A stretch of DNA of 47,551 nucleotides from Flavobacteriia bacterium (GTDB taxonomy: Bacteria; Bacteroidota; Bacteroidia; Flavobacteriales; Weeksellaceae). Shown one piece after another: positions 35,714 to 44,900 of the stretch (position 1 is its first letter; each line of letters opens with the position of its first letter). Location of the stretch: positions 1-47,551 of the forward strand of contig JACFND010000017.1 of NCBI GenBank assembly GCA_019455045.1, read 5' to 3'. Below the pieces are notes generated by a model. It saw only the letters and a list, made by a program, of their open reading frames with translations, ran no database searches and had not been told where the DNA came from. Both the position numbers and the translations under genes were made by a program.

Positions 35714-36880
35714 ATGAGCAACCGATCAATATTGGACAACGATTTTTATAAATTCACCATGCAGTATGCAGTGGTCAAACTCTATCCCGACACGCTTGCA
35801 AAATACGAATTCATTAACCGGGGCGAACACCGTTTTCCGGCGGGATTTGACAAAGCACTGAAAGAAAGAATTCGTCAGATGTCAGAACTGACGCTGACAG
35901 CCGAAGAAAAAGAATATCTGAGAATCAATTGTCCGTATCTGAATCCTGCCTATCTCGATTTTCTTCAGGGCTATCGTTATGATCCGTCTGAAGTGGATGT
36001 GATTCAAAACGGTGAAGACCTCAGAGTCAGCATTCACGGTCACTGGTATCGGACGATACTGTGGGAAGTTCCGCTGCTGGCGCTGATCAGCGAATTGTAT
36101 TATGAACAAACAGGACAGCAGAGAGAGAGCGATCAGAAAGTAATTGAAAGACTGGACACCAAGATGAATGCCTACAAAGAACTCGGAGTGAAGATTGCAG
36201 AATTCGGGACGAGAAGAAGACATTCTTATGAGGTTCAAAAACTGATTGACGAAGCTTTGTTAAAATTCAGAGGCAGCAGTTATGTTGGAACCAGCAATGT
36301 ACATTTTGCAATGACGACCGGTGTAAAGATGATCGGAACGCATGCGCATGAATGGTTTATGTATCATGCCGCCCGTTTTGGATTTAAAGTTTCAAACGGA
36401 ATCAGTCTTGACCGCTGGGTCAACGCTTATCACGGCGATTTGGGAATTGCGCTGACCGATACTTACACGACCGATGTGTTTTTTACACAATTTAACAAAA
36501 AACTGGCAAAACTTTTTGACGGTGTCCGGCATGACAGCGGTGATCCGATTGAATTTGCTGAAAAAGTAATCGCACATTACAAAAAGATGGGAATCGACCC
36601 GATGCACAAAACCATTATTTTTTCGGATGCCTTGAATCTTGAAAAGGTCAAAAAAATCGTTGAAGCGACTCAGGGAAAAATCGGGATTTCTTTTGGAATC
36701 GGAACCAATCTGACCAATGATACCGGTCTGAAACCAATGAATATCGTTATCAAACTCGTTTCGATTGCGGAACCTGATCTGTCCTGGACAAATGTCATCA
36801 AACTTTCTGACGACAAAGGAAAACATACCGGCGATCCAAAGATGATACGACTGGCAAAGGAAACGCTCGGCATCGAATAA
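35714..36880 (+). CDS. pncB: Nicotinate phosphoribosyltransferase
   Basis: PncB couples nicotinate with PRPP to form nicotinate mononucleotide in the NAD salvage pathway. The 388-residue protein starts with the family signature ILDNDFYKFTMQYAV and has FGTRRRHS (about residue 175), the His in GTHAHEWFM, and the phosphoribosyl site VRHDSGDP. Length and motifs are standard. It is monocistronic, between a terminator and the phosphatase gene. Confidence 0.96.
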   Translation: MSNRSILDNDFYKFTMQYAVVKLYPDTLAKYEFINRGEHRFPAGFDKALKERIRQMSELTLTAEEKEYLRINCPYLNPAYLDFLQGYRYDPSEVDVIQNGEDLRVSIHGHWYRTILWEVPLLALISELYYEQTGQQRESDQKVIERLDTKMNAYKELGVKIAEFGTRRRHSYEVQKLIDEALLKFRGSSYVGTSNVHFAMTTGVKMIGTHAHEWFMYHAARFGFKVSNGISLDRWVNAYHGDLGIALTDTYTTDVFFTQFNKKLAKLFDGVRHDSGDPIEFAEKVIAHYKKMGIDPMHKTIIFSDALNLEKVKKIVEATQGKIGISFGIGTNLTNDTGLKPMNIVIKLVSIAEPDLSWTNVIKLSDDKGKHTGDPKMIRLAKETLGIE

Positions 36881-36948
36881 TATAATGTCAGTCGTTTTGA
36901 AATTTATTTTTTTAACAATCTATCAATTTAATTCATAAATATTCATCG

Positions 36949-38601
36949 ATGAAATTCTGTTTTCGAACTCTCTTTACAATCTTTTTTGTTTTCATCTTCA
37001 GTTTTGGATTTTCACAGCTGAAAAATAACAACGACCGGCCCAGGCTGGTGGTCGGAATTGTGGTTGACCAGATGCGCTGGGATTATCTGTACAAATTTTA
37101 TGACCGATATGGAAACGACGGTTTCAAACGAATGCTGAATGAAGGTTTTACGGCCGAAATTACATTGATTCCTTATATTCCGACTTATACCGCGATCGGT
37201 CATTCAACAATTTATACCGGCAGCGTGCCTGCGATTCACGGGATAGCCGGAAATGATTTTTACATCAGAGAAACACAAAAGAGAATGTATTGCGCTCAGG
37301 ATGATTCGGTTCGGGGAATCGGTATGGATCCTGATGCAAAAGCCGGAAAAATGTCACCTAAAAATCTGCTGGCTTCAACGGTTACGGATGAATTGAAATT
37401 GGCAACCGATTTCAAATCAAAAGTAATCGGTGTTTCTCTGAAAGACCGCGGAGCCATATTGCCTGCCGGTCATTTTGCGGATGCTGCCTATTGGAATGTG
37501 GACGGAAACTGGGTGAGCAGCAGTTTTTATATGAAAGAACTGCCAAACTATATTCAGAAATTCAACAAAGCAGATCATACCGGAAAATATCTCAACGGAA
37601 AATGGGAAACGCTTTATCCGATCAACACCTACATGAACCATGTGGGTGATGACAATATCTATGAAGAAAAATACAAAAATCAAAAAACCGGAACTTTTCC
37701 GATCGATCTGAAAGCTGCGCTGAAAGAGGAGGGAAGAGAGCTGATCAAAGCAACTCCGTTTGGAAATACGGTGACGCTGCAGCTGGCAAAAGAAATCATA
37801 GCCAATGAAAATATGGGGAAAAATCCGGCAGGTGTGCCCGATTTTCTGGCAGTGAGTCTTTCGAGTACAGATTATATAGGTCATCAGTTTGCGATCAATT
37901 CACTGAAAATTGAAGATACTTATCTGAGACTGGATAAGGATTTGGGAGAATTTTTCAAATATCTGGATCAGCAGATCGGAAAAGGAAACTATCTGGTTTT
38001 TCTGACAGCAGATCACGGTGCGGCACACAATCCGCAGTTTATTCAGGATGAAGGCGGAAATGCAGGATTTTGGATGAGGAAAGATATTTCGGCAGAACTT
38101 GACAAACAGCTCACTGGTCAGTTTGGTCAGCAGAAACTGGTTTATGCAATTATGAACAATCAGATTTTTCTTGATCACAAAAAGATTGATTCCTTGAAAT
38201 TGGATACCGAAAAAATCAAAGAAACCATCGTCAGTTTTATGAAAAAGCAGCCCGGCGTTGCTTTTGCGGCAGATATGGAAAAACTCAATTCTTCGAGTTT
38301 GCCTGAACCGATTCGGGAAATGGCAATCAACGGTTACAATTACAAAAGAAGCGGTGACATTCAGTTGATTTTGGAACCGCAGTGGTACGGCTATTACGGT
38401 TCAAAAGAAGGAACGACCCACGGCGCATGGAATCCTTATGACAGCCATATTCCGGTGGTCTTCATGGGTTGGGGAATCAGACATGGCAATACGCACAGGA
38501 CGACACATATGACCGATATTGCACCAACGGTTTCTGCTTTGCTGCATATACAACAGCCAAACGGAAGCATCGGCAGTCCGATTTTTGAAATCACAGATTG
38601 A
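36949..38601 (+). CDS. pafA: PafA-like alkaline phosphatase (nucleotide pyrophosphatase/phosphodiesterase fold)
   Basis: The 550-residue protein has a signal peptide (ending FSFGFSQ), so it should be periplasmic. All PafA landmarks are present: Asp40 metal ligand (GIVVDQMRW), Thr81 nucleophile (PTYTAIGHSTIYTG), Asn102 (GIAGNDF), Lys165 and Arg167 (SLKDRGAILPAGH), and the zinc ligands in STDYIGHQF, TADHGA and THGAWN. Elizabethkingia PafA is a broad-specificity, phosphate-irrepressible phosphomonoesterase. The Lys/Arg pair favours monoesters over diesters. Monocistronic, without a visible Pho box. Confidence 0.92.
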   Translation: MKFCFRTLFTIFFVFIFSFGFSQLKNNNDRPRLVVGIVVDQMRWDYLYKFYDRYGNDGFKRMLNEGFTAEITLIPYIPTYTAIGHSTIYTGSVPAIHGIAGNDFYIRETQKRMYCAQDDSVRGIGMDPDAKAGKMSPKNLLASTVTDELKLATDFKSKVIGVSLKDRGAILPAGHFADAAYWNVDGNWVSSSFYMKELPNYIQKFNKADHTGKYLNGKWETLYPINTYMNHVGDDNIYEEKYKNQKTGTFPIDLKAALKEEGRELIKATPFGNTVTLQLAKEIIANENMGKNPAGVPDFLAVSLSSTDYIGHQFAINSLKIEDTYLRLDKDLGEFFKYLDQQIGKGNYLVFLTADHGAAHNPQFIQDEGGNAGFWMRKDISAELDKQLTGQFGQQKLVYAIMNNQIFLDHKKIDSLKLDTEKIKETIVSFMKKQPGVAFAADMEKLNSSSLPEPIREMAINGYNYKRSGDIQLILEPQWYGYYGSKEGTTHGAWNPYDSHIPVVFMGWGIRHGNTHRTTHMTDIAPTVSALLHIQQPNGSIGSPIFEITD

Positions 38602-39003
38602 GCCGGTTCATTATTTAGAACTGTTAAAAATTGGCTGAATTTATCAGTTTTTGGGCGCTGCCGTGATTTCTTCGTCATGGAGCTTCAGACTGTTTATCAA
38701 ACTAAAAATCAGCCGACTGTATTGACTTTTTGAGTAGTTGCAATTCTTTTTGCGGCTTAATTTTAAAATGGTCAATTGCAGTGGATTATTCGGAAGGTAA
38801 ATTTAACTCGTTGAATATCAGTTTTGAATAGTTAAAAAAATTGGTTTTAAGAAAATATTTTAGATTTTTTTAAATTCTCAATTAATCATACATTTACATC
38901 GAAATACGCTGATCGGAAAGTTTGCGGAATCAGACAGTCCGACAGATAATTATAAATTTATTTTGCAATTTAAACTGATTTTTAATATCTAAATAACTTT
39001 GTT
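38602..39003. other. Intergenic region without a recognised gene
   Basis: The 402 bases between pafA and the glutamate-synthase-like gene are AT-rich and hold no credible ORF, no strong hairpin and no recognisable RNA gene. Only the promoter at the right end can be supported. No clear terminator follows pafA. Confidence 0.5.
38972..39001 (+). promoter_or_regulatory. Predicted promoter, start codon directly downstream
   Basis: TTTG (38972-38975) and an exact TAACTTTG (38994-39001) are 18 bases apart, the best promoter match of the window. The ATG starts just two bases after the -7 element. Confidence 0.55.
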
Positions 39004-40617
39004 ATGCATCGAAAGGGATTCGTTATAATTTCGACCTTGACATTATTGGTAACTTTTGGGCTGGGTTATTTCCTTGGCTCAAGTTGGTTTGTTCTCTTTG
39101 GTATCGTGATTGTTTTGACCTTTATGGGTTATCAGGACATGCTCCAGACCCGACACGCGGTGAGACGTATTTTTCCATTGCTTGGAAGACTCAGGTATCT
39201 GATGGAAGATATGCGACCAAAAATGTATCAGTATTTTATAGAATCAGACATTGACGGCCGTCCGTTTCACAGAGTGGATCGTTCGACAATCTATCAGCGC
39301 GCCAAAAAGACACTTCAGACCATTCCTTTCGGGACCGAGTTTGATGTGTATGAGGAAGGATACGAATGGATGTGCCATTCAATTGCGCCAAAAGCATTTA
39401 AAACTTTGAATCACGATCCGAGAGTGGTTTTTGGAAACAAAGACTGCAAACAGCCGTATTCTGCAAGTATTTTCAATATTTCCGCAATGAGTTTCGGTTC
39501 GTTGAGCGGTCAGGCGGTTGAAGCGATGAACGCCGGCGCCAAAATCGGAAACTTCGCACAGAATACGGGTGAAGGAGGAATCAGCGACCACCACCTGAAA
39601 CACGGCGGCGATCTGATCTGGCAGGTGGGAACCGGCTATTTCGGCTGTCGTGACGAGAACGGAAATTTCAGTCCGGAACTTTATGCCGAAAAATCAAAAC
39701 TGCCGAGCGTGAAGATGATCGAGCTGAAAATCTCACAGGGGGCAAAACCCGGTCACGGAGGAATCCTTCCGGCATCAAAAAATACGGAGGAAATCGCAAG
39801 AATCCGTCACATCAAACCGCATACGATTGTTGAATCTCCGCCTTATCACTCTGCATTTGATACGCCTTATGAAATGGTTCAGTTCATTCAGAAACTGAGA
39901 GATCTGTCGGGCGGAAAACCGGTTGGTTTCAAACTTTGTATCGGACACAAGAGCGAATTTATTTCGATCTGTCAGGCGATGATCAAACTCGATATTTATC
40001 CCGATTTCATCACGGTTGACGGCGGTGAAGGAGGAACCGGAGCAGCACCTCAGGAATTTTCAAACTATGTGGGCGCGCCGATGCTTGACGGGCTGGACTT
40101 CGTAGTGAACATCCTGAACGGACTCGACATCAGAAAACACATTCGGGTGATTGCATCCGGAAAAGTTTCATCAGGTTTCCATATTGCAAGAGCAATCGCA
40201 TTGGGCGCCGATACCGTAAATTCAGCGCGTGCGATGATGATGGCGATCGGTTGTATTCAGGCAAGACTTTGCAATACCAATACCTGTCCGACCGGTATCA
40301 CGACTCAGGATCCGAAACTGACTGTCGGTCTGGTGGTTGACGACAAAAAAGTTCGTTTGGCGAATTATCACGAAGAAGCAGTCAAAGCATTTGTGGAACT
40401 GCTGGGTGCTTCAGGTTTGAATGAAATGAGAAATCTGACCAGACACCATATTTACAGAAGGGTTTCTTTGAATTCTATGCTTGATTATGAGGAAATTTTC
40501 CCTTCCATTCCCGTGGGTTCAATGCTGAAAGGTGAAATTCCCGAGAAATACAAACCCGATTTTGCAAATGCAAACATCAACAGCTGGGGAATTCATCCGA
40601 ATCAGCAGACTGCTTAA
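39004..40617 (+). CDS. FMN-binding glutamate synthase family protein
   Basis: The 537-residue protein has two N-terminal membrane helices (about 8-40) followed by the FMN-binding TIM-barrel domain of glutamate synthase. Motifs include ISAMSFGSLSGQA, NTGEGGISDHHL, the glycine-rich VDGGEGGTGAAP, and CIQARLCNTNTCPTGITTQDP, which holds the three Cys spaced for a [3Fe-4S] cluster. It lacks the glutaminase and GltD domains, so it is probably not a full glutamate synthase. It may be an oxidoreductase with another donor, perhaps membrane-associated. Monocistronic with its own terminator. Confidence 0.9.
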   Translation: MHRKGFVIISTLTLLVTFGLGYFLGSSWFVLFGIVIVLTFMGYQDMLQTRHAVRRIFPLLGRLRYLMEDMRPKMYQYFIESDIDGRPFHRVDRSTIYQRAKKTLQTIPFGTEFDVYEEGYEWMCHSIAPKAFKTLNHDPRVVFGNKDCKQPYSASIFNISAMSFGSLSGQAVEAMNAGAKIGNFAQNTGEGGISDHHLKHGGDLIWQVGTGYFGCRDENGNFSPELYAEKSKLPSVKMIELKISQGAKPGHGGILPASKNTEEIARIRHIKPHTIVESPPYHSAFDTPYEMVQFIQKLRDLSGGKPVGFKLCIGHKSEFISICQAMIKLDIYPDFITVDGGEGGTGAAPQEFSNYVGAPMLDGLDFVVNILNGLDIRKHIRVIASGKVSSGFHIARAIALGADTVNSARAMMMAIGCIQARLCNTNTCPTGITTQDPKLTVGLVVDDKKVRLANYHEEAVKAFVELLGASGLNEMRNLTRHHIYRRVSLNSMLDYEEIFPSIPVGSMLKGEIPEKYKPDFANANINSWGIHPNQQTA

Positions 40618-40641
40618 TTCAAATTAAAATATTACAAAAAG

Positions 40642-40672
40642 AAGAGGATTGGAAACGATCCTCTTTTTTTAT
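40642..40672 (+). terminator. Terminator between converging genes
   Basis: GAGGAT (40644-40649) pairs with ATCCTC (40658-40663), followed by seven T. The T-run touches the stop codon of the minus-strand Gre-factor gene, so the element serves the plus strand. Confidence 0.85.
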
Positions 40673-41166
40673 TGATAACTGATTTTTAGGATTTTGAGTT
40701 CGCTCATTTTTCCGCCGAGTCTGAAACTGACCGTGTCACCTTCCTTTGCGCCGGTTATCGCTTTTGCAATCGGAGCGATAAAAGCGATTTTTTGTTTTTT
40801 AACATCCGCTTCGTCAATTCCCGTGATTTGAAATTTCAGCTTTTTATTTCCATTTTGAATTTCGACTGTTGCACCAAATCTGACTTCATCCTGCGGCTGA
40901 TCTTTCAGTTCGATGATTCGTGCGCTTGCCATCCTTTCTTCAAGCAGTGCAAGCTTTCCGTTGATCAGTGTCATCGTTCTGCGGTGTTCGGTATCATTGT
41001 CTTTTGGGATATTTGCAAGTTCGTTCAGCAGTTCTTCCTTTTCATCGGTCAGCTGACGATAACCGGCGGCTGTTACATAATTGACAACACCCGGAGGCAG
41101 CGGTGCACGCTGGGGTATGATGACTGCTTCTTCTTGATCTCCTTCTTTTACAAATCCGCGGCTCAT
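40669..41166 (-). CDS. GreA/GreB-family transcription elongation factor
   Basis: The 165-residue protein has an N-terminal ~35-residue extension (MSRGFVKEGDQEEA), a coiled coil with an acidic tip (NIPKDNDTEHRRTM), and the C-terminal FKBP-like domain (VRFGATVEI...GKEGDT-like GAKEGDTVSF). Such proteins rescue stalled RNA polymerase by stimulating transcript cleavage. The extended N-terminus is shared by a GreB-like subgroup. The long AT-rich region upstream (41167-41443) holds its promoter and that of the divergent T9SS gene. Confidence 0.88.
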   Translation of the reverse strand: MSRGFVKEGDQEEAVIIPQRAPLPPGVVNYVTAAGYRQLTDEKEELLNELANIPKDNDTEHRRTMTLINGKLALLEERMASARIIELKDQPQDEVRFGATVEIQNGNKKLKFQITGIDEADVKKQKIAFIAPIAKAITGAKEGDTVSFRLGGKMSELKILKISYQ

Positions 41167-41362
41167 CTTTATCTGATTTTGATTTTTTGATTTGACTTCT
41201 GCTTTTTTATTTCAGCAGTTAAGAATTAGTAAATGAATAAAAATTTAATCAAAAATAAGGAAACAAAATATTCTAAAATTGCTGGCCGAAATATAGTATT
41301 ATAATTTCTGTTTAAAATAGATCTTCAAAATTTAACAAATCTTTAAATATTCTATAAGTTTT

Positions 41363-41392
41363 TTTGGGTTTATAAAAAAAATGATACATTTA
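41363..41392 (+). promoter_or_regulatory. Predicted promoter of the T9SS protein / RHS operon
   Basis: TTTG (41363-41366) is followed after 18 bases by TACATTTA (41385-41392), one mismatch from consensus. The ATG is about 50 bases further down. Confidence 0.5.
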
Positions 41393-41443
41393 TAAAAAAT
41401 ATTTATCTCTCAAAAAGTTCTTAACTAAAACTATAAATAAGAA

Positions 41444-41902
41444 ATGAAGACGCAAATACTTATCTGTATCATTATTTTCTCATTTTGTCCTTTATATGGT
41501 CAGGATGGAGATTTAGGAAACCCAAGTTCTAAACTGATTGTTTTTTCCTATGATAATTCAGGAAATCAAATAATGAGACAATATGTTGAAAATTTTTCAC
41601 CAATTCAAGATAAAAATGAACCCCAACAAGAATTGTCACTGTCAGAGTTGTATGAAGAAGCAATTATTGTTTATCCCAACCCTACGAGAGGACTATTTTA
41701 CATTGAATGGGAAAAAGAAATTTCTAATTATATTTATCAGGTACGGGTCCTATCCGCGAGCGCAGTTCTTCAATTGTTAGAGCTTAAGGGTTCAGAAAAC
41801 AAACTTAGTATCGATCTGACTCTCAGTCAAAGTGGAATATACTTTGTTCAATTCGTCTTTACAGATCAAAGTATTGTTTCAAAGAAGATTATCAAACTTT
41901 AA
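41444..41902 (+). CDS. Small exported protein with T9SS type A sorting domain
   Basis: The 152-residue product has a signal peptide (ending CPLYGQ), a short middle region, and a C-terminal type IX secretion sorting domain (about 75-152: VYPNPTRGLFYIE, then GIYFVQF and KKIIKL). It should therefore be secreted or attached to the cell surface. The short mature part contains FSYDNSGNQIMRQYV (34-48), which resembles the YD repeats of RHS proteins. It precedes the RHS gene by 22 bases, so they form an operon. No known enzymatic domain is present. Confidence 0.85.
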   Translation: MKTQILICIIIFSFCPLYGQDGDLGNPSSKLIVFSYDNSGNQIMRQYVENFSPIQDKNEPQQELSLSELYEEAIIVYPNPTRGLFYIEWEKEISNYIYQVRVLSASAVLQLLELKGSENKLSIDLTLSQSGIYFVQFVFTDQSIVSKKIIKL

Positions 41903-41924
41903 ATCCTTTTAAAAACTTAAGATT

Positions 41925-44900
41925 ATGAAAAAGAATATACTGTTTCTTGTGGTATTATTGTTTATATTTCAAATTGCAAAATCTCAGCAATATCTTACTG
42001 ATACAAAGGGAGAATTGACTGTCAACGGGATTGGTGCTGCAAACTATAAAGTTCCCATCGCTCTGCCCCCCGGAATAAAAGATGTTGCACCGCAAATTGC
42101 ATTAATGTTTGATGGTTCGGGAAGCAACGGAACAGCTGGTTACGGATGGAACATTGTAGGAATTTCATCTATATCCCGAATAAGCACAAGAATAGATTTG
42201 GATGGTTATATAGACGGAGTCGATTTCGATGAGAATGATCAATATTCGTTGGACGGACAAAGGCTGATTGAAAGTTCTCCTCTACCTCCTCCTCTTGGAT
42301 TTCCACCCAGAGAATATTTAACAGAAAATTATTCCAATCTAAAGATTTTAGCATTTGGTGAATATAGCTATCCGGGAACTTCAGGTACAGGGCCGGAAAG
42401 ATTCGAAGTGACATTTGCAGACGGAACACAGGCTTTTTACGGATCTACCGGTAATTCAAGAGGAATAACGCAATGGCTGATTGACAAATGGATTGATCCT
42501 CAGGGAAATGCAATTGAATATGAATATACTGAAAGCAATAATGTAAAGCTTATAAAATACATTAGATGGAGTAAGAATGTTAATATTTCAACGGGTGATC
42601 CCAATGAAATTGAATTTGTCTATAAAAACCGACTCCGTCCCGAGACAGCCTATCTTCAAGGAGTTAAAACAACGAACGATAAACTGCTTGATTATATAAC
42701 CGTAAAGTCAAAAGGAGTTTTGTTCAAAAAATATCAATTGACTCATGGACAAAATGAATTAAATTACCAAACAGTTTCAAAGATACAGGAATTTAACGGG
42801 AATAATGAACCGGCCAATCCGATTACTTTTGGATATGGGACCTCAGACGAAGTGTTTAATAATTTTGTATATTACAAATCTGCTGCTTATAATTATCTGG
42901 AAGAGGTAAGTTACACTGGTGATTTTGACGGAAATGGGAAAATGGATTTTATTGCAAAATCCTCCGGTTACAAATTACTTTTGAACAGTATAGACAATAA
43001 CGAGTGGAATCCTATTACTGTTCCGACAAACGGTAACCTGTTAATTCCGCCTATAAGCACACTGAAGGACGGAAAAATGATGCAGCAGCATTCGGTGGTG
43101 CTAAAAACATATAATACGGCTACCGGACCTTTTTCAAACTCGTCCATAAGAGAAAATCATAAGTTATATTTAAAACCTCAGGTTCTTAATATAAACAATA
43201 ACAGTTTTTCAGAAAATTATACAAGAACTGTTTCATATCCATATCTAAATTACACAATAGATTCAGGGAGATGTATGCACATCCCTGGCTTTGATCAGTT
43301 TACCGGTTCACCCGACACAAGATTTCTGGAAGGGGACTTTAACGGAGACGGAATCTCTGATTATGTATTAATAGGCAAATATGAAATCATAAATTATTTT
43401 ATTGATCCTGATCCATTAGGAAAACCGGATCCGGATTGCAATCCTCACTATGGATATCAAAATATTAAACCTTATTTTATAAACATGAATCCGTTGATTT
43501 CCGATCAGGATGCTGTGATAAAATCAAACGGTATTAACATTGATTACAATGACAAGCAGTTTGTCATTGACTTTGACGGAGATGGAAAAAGCGATATCAT
43601 AAATATAAAGAGCTATGGATATTATGTTGTTTATACATTTACCAATCCTGAATACCCGGAAACGCTGGCAAGTGGGACTATTTCTGAATACAATCTTTCT
43701 GTTGATGATAATAAACAATTGGTTTGGGGTGACTTTAACGGGGATGGAAAAACAGATTTACTGATTCCCAAAGCAAAGGACAGCAGCGACTGGACCATGT
43801 ATATTTCAAAGGGTAATTCATTCGAGGAAGTTTCTTATAATAATTTTTATTTATATCAGCCTTTTTGGGAAGGAGCTCCATCAACCGTCAGAAGAAAACT
43901 CAGGCAATACAGAGCAGTGGATTTGAATAAAGACGGGAAAAGCGATTTTCTGGTAAGTGAGTATGAATCATTTAATGTTGGAGTTAATGACAGAAATGGC
44001 AGAGGTAATATTTTTTTAAAACCCAACAGGGGGCCAAATTCATCAGGTAAAATCACTTTTGGAACGGATCAGGAAACTCATATAGATTCAGATTACGTTT
44101 ACGAAGATCCGATTTATCTGATTACCGGAGACTTTAACAAAGGCTTTTTTGATTTGGTATTTCTCCAAGGCAATGAAATATGGAAAGGCAAATACAGAAA
44201 AGATCAAAATATAGATTCCAGATTATTAAGTGTAAGCGAAGTTAACGGTAAAATCGTTTCTGAGCTAACTTACAATTATTTAACACCCAATGCTGCCAAT
44301 GGAGGATTGGGAGATGTGAACGGAACTTATTACTCTTCCAATACGGAAACCTATCCTTTTGTGGAAATCAAAAGAATGCCCGAACTGGCTGTGGTTACAA
44401 AACAGAAAGTATCTGCTTTGGGAAAAAGCAAGGAACGCCAATTCAAATATTATGGATTGACCAACCACTCGCAGGGGCTTGGAATACTTGGCTTTAAAGT
44501 AATAGCACAGAGCAGCTGGGTAACTGAAGGTATTGATGTTAAAATTTGGAATGTTGATTATTACTCCCCCTCGCTAAGAGGTTATCCTGTGGGCAAGTGG
44601 TCTTTTTCCGGCAATAACCTCAACCTGATTACCAATCCCATTGATACTGAATTAATATCCCGAAATTCAGTTACTTACTTCACACTTAATTTACCCGACA
44701 AAAGGTATGTTTATCTTCCTCAAATAAAAACGGAAAAGGACTTTCTTACCGGAGTAACCAAGACAACAAACAATGAATTTGATTCTTATTATAATATTAA
44801 GAAATCAACTTTGCAGGTGGAAGGTGCAAATGCTTCTTATGTCACCAACTATACTTATTCCAACAACCCCGGAGGAAACGGCACAAATTACTATGTGGGC

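Noticed and set aside
42169..42429. Minus-strand ORF inside the RHS gene
   Set aside because: It is antisense to the SpvB-like domain and has no features of its own.
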